Assembly: GCF_000003815.2 (NCBI RefSeq) | Contig: NC_049983.1 | Location: 23,031,800 to 23,095,799, forward strand | From: Branchiostoma floridae | Lineage: Eukaryota; Chordata; Leptocardii; Amphioxiformes; Branchiostomatidae | DNA: 64,000 nucleotides | Direction: 5' to 3' | In this document: positions 25,561 to 37,331 of the stretch, one piece after another | How positions within the stretch are numbered: position 1 is the stretch's first letter | Layout: each line of letters starts with the position of its first letter | Position numbers and translations under genes: made by a program | The notes under the pieces: generated by a model | What the model was told of the DNA's origin: nothing | Database searches by the model: none | What the model saw: the letters and a program-made list of their open reading frames with translations, nothing else

Positions 25561-27026
25561 TGAACCTGCTAAAAATGTTCTTGGATATGCATTTGATATG
25601 AATTGGGTATACGTATGAATGTAGCCTGGGTACCATCCGGGTAGTACTAGTAGGTCGCTTCTGCTACCCGTCTAGCAGAGAAGCGACCGTATAGAGTGCA
25701 TAATACTAGTAAACGTTGGAGCGAACCACTATCCGGATGGTACCCAGGCTACTATCAATGACCAATGGTTAACAAAGGCCACAATTAAGATACTTGCTGA
25801 CCACTGCTTTGAGTAAACCATCGGAGTTCCACCCCCCACCCCCCCTCCCCCAGGTGACGAAGATCCAGGACAGCCTGCTGTACGTGGGTACGGCGAACTG
25901 GGGACCCAGGACGGAGTACCCACAGCAGGTGGCCTTCAACCTGTTTGATACAGATGCCGGTGAGTGAAGGAAATTTTCAAACAAAGGGAAGCCGGTGTCA
26001 CATCAATAGTGATCACTTGTAAAAGCATAAAAAAATGTATTCTGAAAGGTTTAACATCGTGTTTTTACAGCTTTCCTTTAATGATTCTACCAACAGCCTA
26101 GTCCTCGCTTTGACTGCAACAGATAGCATGTTCTATTACGATTTACGTGCCAAGTCGTACCAAAATTAAAGACTTGTAGAAAATGTCACATCCTCCTTCT
26201 TTGCTCACTAGCTCTCAGTACTATCATGATGGTGGTAGTTTCCGGCCTTGCATCCAATGGGTTTAAGTAAAGGAGATGGGCGCCACCTTATGCACCGACT
26301 TACTTCTATCATGGGTGAAGGGTCCATGCAGCATGTTCCAGGTCTCACGCCCATTCTAATCACTTTTTTCAAACAGCACCCCGTGCGGCCTCGGCCCTGC
26401 CCTCGGTGCTGGGGACCCTGTGCGTGTTTCTGTTCGCCGCAGTCGTGGCCATGGGCGGCTGGATCATCTACAAGAAGTGAGTAACGCTTAAGTTAACCTT
26501 TTTCCGTGGGTAATAACCTATATCCATTGTTTTCAGATACATGGTATTTAGCATAGGGATATCGAATCGAGGGACGATGGCTTCAAATTTCAATTTTCAA
26601 CATGTTGCAGTTTGAAACCACTGTCCAACGGAAATAGGTATCTCTGTGGATATAGGTTAACTAGTGGTAGCGCAGAGTAGGAAATTTGTAACCATAGTTC
26701 ATATTTTGTTCTAGTATCATAATATCTTAAATCGTTGTGTCGTCGTGTATTATATTTCGTTGTCCAAATGAATTTATTTTCGAAAGCTTTTGTTATCTAT
26801 GATCAACCACCTCAATTTGAACACAGGAATTTTATCATGTCTCCTTGTTCACGATGTCCATTGTGAATTTTGCTAAATTAAATCTGCTTTGATAGTTGTA
26901 AAATGTTTACAATTCCGTTGAACATCTTTCCATAGCAATTGATAAAAGTTTTGTTTGCTTTTTATTTACAGGAAGAAAATCGCGGAGCCATTTTCTCAAG
27001 ATCAACCAAGTAGTGAGATGAGTTAA
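16768..27026 (+). CDS. M28 peptidase-like paralogue C, type I membrane protein
   Basis: Twelve exons: 16768-16813, 18456-18685, 20180-20417, 21073-21263, 22121-22279, 23169-23316, 23923-24075, 24571-24747, 25341-25456, 25854-25959, 26377-26476 and 26972-27026. They sum to 572 codons plus stop with no frame break. Order: signal peptide (MAWKAICVLLAFSM); N-terminal M28 part; core exon with HYDTSR and VDDNGSG; Cys-pair exon with VLDSILNYN; FRGNF exon; GDHYSFW exon; Cys-containing exon with FLKKTTDVV; beta-rich module of unknown type; one transmembrane helix (SVLGTLCVFLFAAVVAMGGW); and a basic tail KKKKIAEPFSQDQPSSEMS. The His and Asp ligands remain, but the EE pair reads KD (VDLKDQ), so the general base is missing. 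This predicts an inactive or altered metal site. Function is unknown; by topology it is a cell-surface ectoprotein. Confidence 0.85.
17238..17428. repeat. Foldback repeat with ACGTCACATTTCCAAA termini
   Basis: The ends are ACGTCACATTTCCAAATCGG and its complement, CCACGGTTTGGAAATGTGACGT. A second member lies at 41345-41531. It is in intron 1 of paralogue C and is non-coding. Confidence 0.75.
19421..19563. mobile_element. MITE, same family as 6744-6893
   Basis: The left end is TAATATCCAAGCAGATCCTAC and the right end GTAGGATCTGCTTGGAGATTA. Both arms carry the CATAAGATA...ATCTTATG pairing. It directly abuts a mariner remnant at its right end. Confidence 0.8.
19566..20154 (+). mobile_element. Internally deleted mariner-like transposon
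   Basis: Both ends carry imperfect inverted repeats (TATACGAAGGGGGGTGC and GCACGCCCCTCGTATA) at TA. An ORF at 19756-20055 starts MEPVECRAVIRFLYLKGRTP and continues to ETAPRPGRPS, the mariner/SETMAR-type HTH half. After IDEVSVGG the frame is unrelated, while another frame gives IKRWEKCITLGDSYEEKD and stop, like a mariner C-terminus. The catalytic DDD region is therefore deleted and the two ends joined out of frame. It lies in intron 2 of paralogue C. Confidence 0.85.
20180..20417 (+). CDS. Paralogue C core M28 exon (EE replaced by KD)
   Basis: It begins FPGVNVVGRWPGRYTDTS, keeps HYD and VDDNGSG, and ends FVAVDLKDQEIS before donor GTACGT. The block from AACGGGTCCGGG to CACAGCCCTG matches A, B and E almost base for base, unlike its flanks. 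Confidence 0.85.
20665..20870 (+). mobile_element. tRNA-derived SINE, partial
   Basis: TGTGGCGTCGCGTGTGGCGTAACTG, CTCGGAACCTAGAGG and CTTGGGAAAGGCACTTTACA match the SINE at 11260. The tail stops after the GGGGAGGTAAAA-like motif. Confidence 0.7.
21400..21644. repeat. Foldback repeat AAGCTCTTTCGCAGATTT
   Basis: The left arm AAGCTCTTTCGCAGATTT pairs with AAATCTGCGAAAGCGCTT at the right end. It lies in intron 4 of paralogue C. Elements at about 14652-14830 and 51690-51860 share internal motifs such as CTTTGACAT and GCGCATG. Confidence 0.65.
22320..22640. repeat. (CA)n-rich microsatellite
   Basis: An interrupted CA/CATA dinucleotide tract in intron 5 of paralogue C, changing to TATA repeats at its right end. 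Confidence 0.9.
22661..23150. mobile_element. Foldback MITE with TACAGTCAAACCTGCCC termini
   Basis: The left end TACAGTCAAACCTGCCC is the complement of the right end GGGCAGGTTTGACTGTA. GGTGGTCGCTGAGAAGAG occurs near both ends. It ends 18 bp before the acceptor of exon 6 of paralogue C. Confidence 0.85.
23350..23585. repeat. Foldback repeat AAGGTGCACTCTCACCGG
   Basis: The left arm AAGGTGCACTCTCACCGGAC..GGGGCACGCT is repeated inverted at the right as AGCGTGCCCCACGTCCGG...GTGCACCTT. It lies in intron 6 of paralogue C. Confidence 0.85.
24205..24570. repeat. (ATTC)n array containing a copied exon acceptor
   Basis: ATTC/ATCC tetranucleotide repeats fill intron 7 of paralogue C. At 24405-24462, TCTCCCGTTCCTCCCCAGAC followed by CCGGTAGCTGTGGCTCC copies the acceptor and first codons of exon 8 (24571-24747), embedded in the array. 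Confidence 0.8.
25621..25752. repeat. Foldback repeat GTAGCCTGGGTACCATCCGG
   Basis: The left arm GTAGCCTGGGTACCATCCGG pairs exactly with CCGGATGGTACCCAGGCTAC at the right. A related foldback at about 46815-46915 carries GTACCATCCGATTTCTACC. It is in intron 9 of paralogue C. Confidence 0.85.
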
Positions 27027-27313
27027 GAACGCCGTGCTATCATTGATTGTAAAAGCTATAGAAAAAGGCAGTCTTCGTTCTTCCAAAAACGTCATATTAA
27101 TCAAATTTCATTCGAATCCTTAGATTTCTACGGTAAATCAAAGTAGTGTAATTGAACTAAAGGATGCACGGTAATTAGATTAGGTTTGGCGAATTTAGCG
27201 TCGCAATTTGCTGGCAGTAGAAATTGTGAGTCACAGTACGGTTGTGGCAGTATTCTGTATCTATATTCTATCACGTACCTCCCGGTTTCTTTGTTATCTT
27301 GACCTTGCTTGTT

Positions 27314-27319
27314 AATAAA
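27314..27319 (+). terminator. Poly(A) signal candidate of paralogue C
   Basis: AATAAA lies 288 bp after the stop codon of C. A second candidate, CAATAAAAAG, lies near 27438. Confidence 0.5.
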
Positions 27320-27769
27320 TCTGGATGAGTGTGTGCACCGTTACAACAAACTTCGTAGAAGATGTCATCTTTTTTTGGAAGCCTTAATTCTTCAAAGTAA
27401 CCATGGAAATGATTTAATTCAGATCTTAACTGTAAAATCAATAAAAAGTGTGGACTAAAAATGCATATATAGACATATATCAATATAGAAACCAAATAAA
27501 TATGACTATCAAACTGCATCTTTCTTTGTATCGTTTTTTATTGTACTGGCCTCTACGTACATTAGATACTTATATTTATGCGACTATATTTTCCACATTC
27601 ACATATTAAATTATGAATAAATATACGACCTTATGATAACAAAGTTGTAACTAAATTGTGAAATTGTAGCCATGAATTCTATTCTGTTATGTGTTTGGTC
27701 ATAGCATTGACTTTTGTCATAACATTCACTAATACTATAATTACTTTTCGATCTAAAACACAAACAAAC

Positions 27770-29400
27770 TAGAGTTCGGGGACCTCATACCTCCATGAAA
27801 TATTTATTGCTTTTTTGTGGATGGTATGTATGTTTATAGTCGGTTGTATTTGAGATTAATGGTTATAACTGTTATGGNNNNNNNNNNNNNNNNNNNNNNN
27901 NNNNNNNNNNNNNNNNNNNNNNNNNNNNNNNNNNNNNNNNNNNNNNNNNNNNNNNNNNNNNNNNNNNNNNNNNNNNNCTAGGTTGTCAGCATTATTGAGG
28001 TTCGACTATGTGCCTCAGAGCAGTGTGGTGGGAGGAAGTTGGGAAACTCAGAAAGAAGAAGGGATGTGGCCAACTTTAGTCAGATGGTGATTTGATTTTC
28101 CACCAATATGTCATAACATCAGCTGTTCACACGGTACAAAAACGAGATGCACACTTTCCTCTGACAGCCCTACACCACCTGTAAGATGAATACTTGGCGC
28201 TAACCCCGTCTGCTAAAAAAACAAGTACCATTGGCTACGAAAGAGACAACAACTGTCCCTTATCGTAACGAAATCAGAACATCTGTATCGCCCATAAATC
28301 TTCTGACACCCAACCCATCTAAGATGAGAGGACCTAATGGCATTTTAATCACCATGTCACTCAAATCAGCAGTACAGTATGTGAGACATCCATACCTGTT
28401 AAGCATTACCGTTAAATGTACCCCAACTTCTTAAAATTATACTTACGCTTCGCATCTCCATGATATCCTAAGCAGACATAAATAAAACTAATTGTCATAT
28501 TAAAAAAAACTCGGGGTTCCCCAATCAGCTGTCATACAAATCACCTCACTATCTGCTTGGAGCTAAGCCCATTAACAAACACTTAAAGCATGATGCCTGT
28601 TCCAATATATCGCAGATATAGGGGTTATTACATCGATTATAACGACAGATACGGGGCCCAAAATTTAATCACTTCCAGCTATCATCACACCCCACCAACA
28701 CATCGAGTATGAAACCAATCCACCCAGCCGTTCTTGAGTCGAGGCTATCGTTTCCCCAAAACAGTTGTTGTCAACTGATCCCAAAAAAACATATGTTCAT
28801 GGCTATCACTGGCGGAACAAATCACCTCACCATCTGCTTTGAGATAAGGTGATTAACAAAGAGGGAAACCACGATGCCTGTTCCAATATATCACAGATAT
28901 AGGGGTGATTTCTTATATTATTACATCGATTATATCGACAGATACGGGGCCCAAAATCTAATCACTTCCAGCTATCATCACACCCCATCAACACATCAAG
29001 TATGAAACCAATCCACCCAGCCGTTCTTCAGTCGAGGCTATCGTTTCCCCAAAACAGTTGTTGTCAACTGATCCCAAAAAACATATGTTCATGGCTATCA
29101 CTGGCGAAACAAATCACCTCACCACCTGCTTGGAGATAAGGTGATTAACAAAGAGGGAAACCACGATGCCTGTTCCAATATATCGCAGCTATAGGGGTGA
29201 TTTCTTATATTATTACATCGATTATAACGACAGATACGGCGCCCAAAATCTCATCGATTCGAGCTTTCATCACACCCCACCAACACAACAAGTATGAAAC
29301 CAATCCACCCAGCCGTTCTTGAGTAATCATCTACACAGACAGAGACACATAACAGAAAATATAACCTCCATTCCATGACACTTCATGGAGGTAATTATCG
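27770..29400. repeat. Dispersed element with three ~285-bp tandem units
   Basis: The start ACTAGAGTTCGGGGACCTCA and the end TTCATGGAGGTAATT match the ends of the element at 13316-14410. Inside, AAATCACCTCAC followed by GCCTGTTCCAATATATCGCAG and CCAATCCACCCAGCCGTTCT recurs three times, starting near 28540, 28822 and 29114. It is non-coding. Confidence 0.7.
27878..27977. other. Assembly gap (100 N)
   Basis: A fixed-size run of 100 N inside the dispersed element, so its true length is unknown. Confidence 0.99.
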
Positions 29401-30219
29401 TTAATACGGGGCAAATAAAATACCTTTGATAACTTATTCTATAGCTAATCCTGGGAAATTTAAACTATTCACAATCGATCATCTTCTGTTGAATATATTA
29501 CTTCGATGGGTACTATGCATACATGACAAAAGAACGTTAATCTATGCTTTAATTACAACGTAATATTAGATAATCAACAATTGATGCAGTGTGCTCTTAA
29601 CACATTAACTGTCCTAACAATGTATGTTTCAAATTTGCGAAATTATACATGCCTGCTTCACTATCATAATCTTAGAGTACAATAATTCAGAAAGTACATC
29701 CAAACTACAATAAATTCCTTGCCATAAGTTACAGATCTAGTAATAAATGCTTGAGGTAAGATACAATATCGGACCTTACGTTAAATGATATACACAGCGT
29801 CAATATACTGTGATGCATTAACGGGTATACGTGTATCCAGGGCCTCCCTGTAAAGCAGTGCTAGTCACTCACGGGAGCTTACCCTGATGTAATGAAAACT
29901 GCAAACCCTTGTCTTGCTGAGCCCATATGTATATACTGGTCAGTTCAGTTCAGTTTAGTTTAACCATTAGGTGACATTATAAAGTTCCTCCGGACGACTC
30001 TGTATACTGGATGGATATGTATAATGCCTGTATAATGGTCCAGTATCTTAACGGGTTTGGGGCATTTTTCACATATATGCGGCATAGCCCATCGATTGGG
30101 GAAGTAAATCTGCAGAAGCAGGAACGATTAGGTCAAGTTTTACTGATTAGATCAATTAACCAGCTTAAGGGGGTTAGACTGAAAAAAAATCCTCAGCAGG
30201 ACAAGGGTTTAAGAAAACA

Positions 30220-33200
30220 TCAGAACTGCATGAGGCGGGTCAGAATGGCACAGAGCACCGTCCCCAGCAGACCGGGCAGGGCCAGGGAGGATCCGCTCTG
30301 CGGAGATGTCTCTGTAACAAAAAAAATATTTGATGATAACCATATACTCTTTGTCCATCAAGGTTGTATTTACTTCAGACACAATGCAACATGATTCAAA
30401 CATACATTGCTGCAAGATTGAAAATGCAGCAAGTAGTCGTCAGTGAATATAGTCCAAGTGCAAGACATCTACCAAACAGCCATGAGCATATCACACAACA
30501 TCGTGCTTCCATGGACCTTCGTAGGGGCTTGCAGAAGATGTAAGTTTTATGTAGCATAGCCGATTAACCGTCTTAAGGGGATGAGGTACAATTATTGAAA
30601 ATTTTTCCAGTCAAGGGTAAACAAACATCTGTCTTCAGAATCCATCAATGTAACCCAAAACGTATGAGTGGCTCCTTGAATTGTAGTGAAAATAAAACAA
30701 CATCAACATCATTTAGAGAAACTGTCTACAAAAAGGAATAGCCCAATTACATGGTCTATGGGGAGACTACTCTAGAAGGGGGTCGGAGAGTCTATCTACG
30801 TGGAATGAGCAAAGTTATCGCAACCCAACTGAAGATGAGAGTTCTCACGCCTATTGGACTCAAGACATTTTTGGACATGCTAGAGGGAGGAAGACCACGT
30901 TGGCTTCTAGAGTGACTCATCTAACGTCAATAGAAGAAGAAGAAGAAAATAAAGAAAACAAAAAGCACACACCTCCGTCAGCACTGGTAAATTTGACGGG
31001 GACGGAGTGCCCCTGCCGCTCCAGGTTATAGAAGGTCCCGGTCCACTCCACTCCCGTCTCCGTAGCCTTGAGCTGCAGGGAATATAGTGTAAGGTTTTAA
31101 TTAAGGACCCATGGAAGTCTAGCACTGCAGCCTTGACTGCAAACGTTTCAGACAGCACCCACTGCCTTTCGTCAGTGACACTGAAGAGCAGGTTAATCCC
31201 CTTCATATGAATTGATATGCAAAGAAGATGAGAACAATTTTGTCCACTCCAGAAGGAAACAAAAGTAAGACAAGTGAATGATATGTTATATGTTGTGTAT
31301 GTTATGTGTGCATGTGTGATGTGTAATTATTACTCCTGGAAGAGTAGATTTTTTTTTCTATTTTGCTTTTTGAACAGACGGGGACAATGTGGCACTGCAC
31401 TCAAGTTTTGTAACTTATATTAACAGTGCCACATACACGGTACAGACAGAAGGTAAAGGTAGTCATTTTACCTCCCCGGCCGAAGCCAGGTACCCATTTT
31501 TACACCTGGGTGAAGTGAGGAAGGTCGTGTAAAGTGCCTTTCCCAAGGGCACAACGTCGGGGCGGGGCACGGTGGGGATCGAACTCAGAACCTCTAGGTT
31601 CCGAGCCGAACGCTCTACCAGTTACGCCACGCCCGACGCCACAGAGTAGATGTTGCAGACTGTGATAAGCTGTCAACAACTAAAGGAGTCAATAAACAAT
31701 AAACAAGTAAAGGTTGGTTCTCACACCTACAGGAGTGAGATTTTTGGACATGCTAGAGGGAGGAAGACCACGGTGACTTCCAGCGTCACTCCTCTAACGT
31801 CAAGAGCAGCAGCAGAAGAAGAGTTGACTGACCTGCCCGTTCATGTTCCAGTTGGTCTTCTTGAAGGGGTCCTGCTCCACCCTGACGGCCTGGATGGGCT
31901 CCGTCAGCCGCACGGTCAGCGTCTGGGTCTCGGCGTCGTACCGGCCTGGGGCGGGGAACACGAGCCGTCAGGTTCAAAGTTTATTTGTTTATTGAAATTT
32001 CCATATCAAATGGAGGGTGAGACAAAACAGGTGAAAGGTCACATCGACAAGTTATCTGCCCGAAAGAAACAAAATACACATTCAAGTAAATAATAAGATA
32101 CAAAATGGTATATACAATAATAATTGGAAACAAAGCATAATTTATATACAAAATGCACAATGACATAGTGCAAAATGAAATTGGGGTTCGATTAACGTGT
32201 CCTTGTAGTTGCATGGACATATACGAATGTAGTTGCATGATTATATACGAATCGCGTAATGGAGCTGTATGGTTGTACTCTACTCTCCATGCAGGGGCTC
32301 TGCCTCGGTTGTCTTGACGTGTTTTTAGACTTTTATTCGTTTCTTTTTTGGGTACCGTTTTCGTCAAGTTCACCGGCCAAACGTTTGAGAAGGTGAGCAT
32401 AAAGAAAAGGTTACAAAATAGAAAGCCCAACAACGCCTAAAACACCTCATGACCAGCCAGAGCCATAACTCTGCCTAGAGTATAATCTTTGCACATCTAG
32501 CTGCTGATTAAAGCTATCTAATAGTGATTTCTCCTACAATATTTGGTGAAACCCAATTCCACTCTACCATGATTGAATTCCACTCCACCTAAGGGTAAAC
32601 GACTAAAATAAAATCCTGGGTTAATATATAACACCAATATGTAAACAAGAATGATCACCAAGAGTCAGATCTTACCTGAAAGGGAGTCCGATACTTCCAG
32701 ATCGTCGTTGCTCACAGTCATCCGTACGACCCCGGAAGGCTTGAAGGCGTCCACCACGAGCTTAAACTTTAAATCATTTCCGTCTATCTCCAGCGTTCCC
32801 TCCATGGTCAGACCGGCTTTAAAACTGGCAGGGGCTGACGACATAGGGTCTGCAGGGGGAAAATTATCAACAGGTAACTGTAGCATCATAAATGGTAGCG
32901 TGTTTGTGTGTGTGTATGTATGTATGAAGCCTGATTAAATCTCGGTTATAGCAGCCCGCCCAACATCCGGCCAATGGGGAGGGGCTAGTTACAGCAGAGT
33001 TTGTGTCACACAGACTTTTTGTCACACAGATACCCTCATTTGTACTATTCAGTGATAAATTTAATTAGATGACCATTCTTCAATTCCTGGATGAGTGATC
33101 TTCACAAACGCATCACCTATAAAATGATTATTATAATACGTGACTGTTTCTCCTACCCCTGCAGGAGGTCCTGGTGTTGGAGAACTCCAGCGCCAGCGCG

Positions 33201-36200
33201 ATGACGGCGTCAGTCGTCTTCTTCAGCATCCCAAGGTTCTCCTCCGTCACGGAGCGCATGTCGTCACAGGGGCGGTGCTGGCACTGCTGCATGCGGCCGC
33301 GCAACTGAGCTGTGGGAAGGAGAGACACAGTGGTGAGTGTGTTACTACAAGCACATGTCGTCACATATAGAGACACAGTGGTGAGTGTTACTACACTGCG
33401 CATGTCGTCACAGGCACAGTGGTGACGTGTTACTACACTGCGCATGTCGTCACAGGCACAGTGGTGAGTGTGTTACTACAGGCGCATGTCGTCACAGGCA
33501 CGGTGGTGAGTGTGTTACTACAGGCGCATGTCGTCACTGGCACAGTGGTGACGTGTTACTGCAGGCGCATGTCGTCACAGACACGGTGGTAACGTGTTAC
33601 TACAGGCGCATGTCGTCACAGGCACAGTGGTGAGTGTGTTACTACAGGCGCATGTCGTCACAGGCACAGTGGTGACGTGTTACTACAGGTGCATGTCGTC
33701 ACAGGCACAGTGGTGAGTGTGTTACTACAGGCGCATGTCGTCACAGGCACAGTGGTGAGTGTGTTACTACATGCGCATGTCGTCACAGGCACAGTGGTGA
33801 GTGTGTTACTACAGGCGCATGTCGTCACTGGCACAGTGGTGACGTGTTACTGCAGGCGCATGTCGTCACAGACACGGTGGTAACGTGTTACTACAGGCGC
33901 ATGTCGTCACAGGCACAGTGGTGAGTGTGTTACTACAGGCGCATGTCGTCACAGGCACAGTGGTGAGTGTGTTACTACATGCGCATGTCGTCACAGGTAC
34001 GGTGGTGAGCTTGTTACTACAGGCGCATGTCGTCACAGGCACGGTGGTGAGCGTGTTACTACAGGCGCATGTCGTCACTGGCACAGTGGTGAGTGTGTTA
34101 CTACAGGCGCATGTCGTCACAGGCACTGTGGTAACATGTTACTACAGGCGCATGTCGTCACAGACACGGTAGTAACGTGTTACTACAGGCGCATGTCGTC
34201 ACAGGCACAGTGGTGAGTGTGTTACTACAGGCGCATGTCGTCACAGGCACAGTGGTGAGTGTGTTACTACAGGCGCATGTCATCACAGGCGCTGTGNNNN
34301 NNNNNNNNNNNNNNNNNNNNNNNNNNNNNNNNNNNNNNNNNNNNNNNNNNNNNNNNNNNNNNNNNNNNNNNNNNNNNNNNNNNNNNNNNNNNNNNNGAGG
34401 ACATGTCCCTGAAGTACCACTTTCCCACTGTGCCTGTGACGACATGCCCTTGTAGTAACACGTCACCACTGTGCCTGTGACGACATGCGCCTGTAGTAAC
34501 ACACTCACCACTGTGCCTGTGACGACATGCGCCTGTAGTAACACACTCACCACTGTGCCTGTGACGACATGCTCCTGTAGTAACACGTCACCACCGTGCC
34601 TGTGACGACATGCGCCTGTAGTATCACGTCACCACTGTGCCTGTGACGACATGCGCAGTGTAGTAACACATACCACTGCATAGGCCGCGCAGCGAAGCTG
34701 TGGGGAATCAAGTCCCTGATGGGGGATAGAGCGAAGTGGAGGAAGCTTTCAAGTCTGGTTTGAGTGGGAGTATATTAGATAAAGTTTTGAATTAGTTCTA
34801 AGATGTAAAGCCTTACCCGTGTCTGAGAGCAGCATGGTCTTGAGGTCCGGGTTGTCCTTCCAGAAGCTCCACAGATCGCTGTAGCTGAGGAAGCGGTACA
34901 CCGGCCAGTACGGGCTCTTCGGACCGTCCGTCTCCACGTCTTTGATGGGGATCAGCGCGTTCTGGAGAAATTTTGTGAAGATATCAAGATATTTTAATTT
35001 GATTTGTATTGTTTCTGCCTCTGTTAGTAGGACAAGTCCTTTGTAATAGCCACAGGATAGTTGGACAGCCCTGGCTGTGCGTGCTGAACAGCCAAACCGA
35101 GAAGTAAATAAAGATTTCGTGATAAGATGAGATAGTTACACAAATATCTACCAGATGGGACTCTGCTGTTGCTGTTGCAAAATCTCTTTGTCAGTGCACA
35201 CAGGACATAGTGGAGGTATCATAGCCTTACGTATTGCTTGTACTGCGGATCGCCTAGAGAGTTCCACTTCCTCTGGAAGGCGGTGTACAGCGTCCGGTCA
35301 TAATCCGTCCGCGCCACTGACGTAATGAAGTTCCCGCGGAAACCGTCCGCCTCTGATGATCTGTAGATGTCGGTCACGCCTGGAGTCTGGGAGAGAGCAG
35401 ACATTTCTTCAAACGTTGAGCTTTGTAGACATCTGGTGTGCATCTAGAATTCTGTTAGAATGCTATCATATCTCTGCTCTAAATTGAATTGAGAGGGTAA
35501 TTGACGTTAACGCATTGTTTCAAGTGTCCACTTTCTACCGGACAGCGACTACAGTTGGATATGTACATGAGTAACATTATGTTCCATAATTGGAATTTGA
35601 AGCAAGAATAAGCAATCAGAAATGTGAATTTCAGAAATTCGACAAAGGCATTCACACGTGTAGTACTAAGGGATATATATGCGTCATACAGGACTTTGAA
35701 AGTTTGGGTAGGCTATATGATAAAAAAAGTTAGCTTTGCTTCGCTCACTCGATGTTTTTATTCGGTGGTTGTAGCAAAGGACCAGGCGTTATGACACCAT
35801 ATACACCTTGGACGGGTCATTAGCCATTAAATATTTACCTGCTTGTAAATCTCTGCGTTCGGCACGGCCTGGGATCCCTCCGTGTTGTTGTAGTTCATGA
35901 TGCCGTCCATCACGATCACGCCCTGGAAGTTGGCGGGGGTGAGGCCGCTCTGTTCCAGGTAAGGCATCAGGGAGTAGGTCACCCACTGGCGGCTGCCGCA
36001 ACCGAACTGATAACAGGCCGACTGGGTCTCTTTTCCTATGGAAGGAACAAGGTGATATCGTTACCGGATTCTTACCGGGTTTGCCAGCTTTGTGCCGCGT
36101 GTGAGTACGCTCTGTTCTAGGTACGTCATCAGGGAGTAGGTCACCCACTGTCTACTGCCGCAGCCCCACTCATAACAGACCGACTGGGCGTCGTTTCCTG

Positions 36201-36880
36201 TGGTGGTGGTGGAGGGTTGGGGGTTGGTGGTGATGAAGGTCATATTATCGTTGGTTCCAACAGAAAAGCAAGAAAAGCAACGCTCACCATGAGTTTTCAG
36301 TCGAGGATAAACAAGAGAACAGTTACTTATAAGCAGCAGGATAGATTTCGGAAACGTTCAGCATCCACTATCTTTCGTCAGTGATTTGTATCAATTGAAA
36401 TCTGACTTAGGAAGAAGACATGCCGCTACAGTGAGCGTAGTTCAGTACCTAGAAGTGGTCAATGGCCTTGCGCTGAGCAAACTCGTTAAAAAAAGAAATG
36501 AAAACTAACTGCAACTGCAAGTGTTTGCGAAAGAAAAATAGGTAACAGTCCCTAACGTACGATCCTCTCTCTCCCAGAAGTCAAAGGCCACGAAGCCGAC
36601 GGTGTACTCCTGCAGGCAGGGCTGTGAGGAGATGACCCGTGCCGCCTCCATGAGCGCCGCCATGCCGGAGCCGTTGTCGTTCACCCCGGGGGAGTTCCGT
36701 TGAGTGTCGTAGTGCGCCGCTAACAGTACGGGCTTGTCGTTAGGCGTGTTGGACTGGCGCCCGTTCCACAGAGCAAGGATGTTAGACGCTTGGATCTGGG
36801 GGGTTGGAGAAGAAAACTATTGGGATATTGAAACAGCAACACACTTCCAAGAGACACGCACACACACACACACAAACACA

Positions 36881-36943
<63 letters not shown>

Positions 36944-37006
36944 TCACTCACGCACACTCAGGCACACACACACACGCACACTCTCACACACACACTCACT
37001 CACTCA

Positions 37007-37054
<48 letters not shown>

Positions 37055-37094
37055 AACACACGCACACTGACACACACACACACACGCACGCACG

Positions 37095-37125
<31 letters not shown>

Positions 37126-37278
37126 ACGCACACACACACGGACAAACACACACACACACACGGACATACACACACGAGCGCGTGCGCACACACACGCACA
37201 CACACACACAAACACACAAACACACATGCTGACATACACGTACACACACACACACAAATACACACACACACAAACACA

Positions 37279-37331
<53 letters not shown>

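Larger units (their letters stand above)
27320..30219. other. Intergenic region between C and D (convergent)
   Basis: It holds a gap (27878-27977) and a dispersed element whose inner part is three tandem ~285-bp units (about 28535-29390). No gene was recognised; short ORFs have no family similarity. Confidence 0.6.

Noticed and set aside
30780-31805. Similar ~100-bp blocks (TTTTTGGACATGCTAGAGGGAGG) near the donors of paralogue D exons 9 and 10
   Set aside because: Not treated as a gene; probably two copies of a dispersed repeat tail, but the family could not be named.
33385-34586. Repetitive open frames with [13 protein letters not shown] units
   Set aside because: They translate the 42-bp minisatellite inside an intron. 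A repeat protein is unlikely because the frame is broken in places and reversed past the gap.
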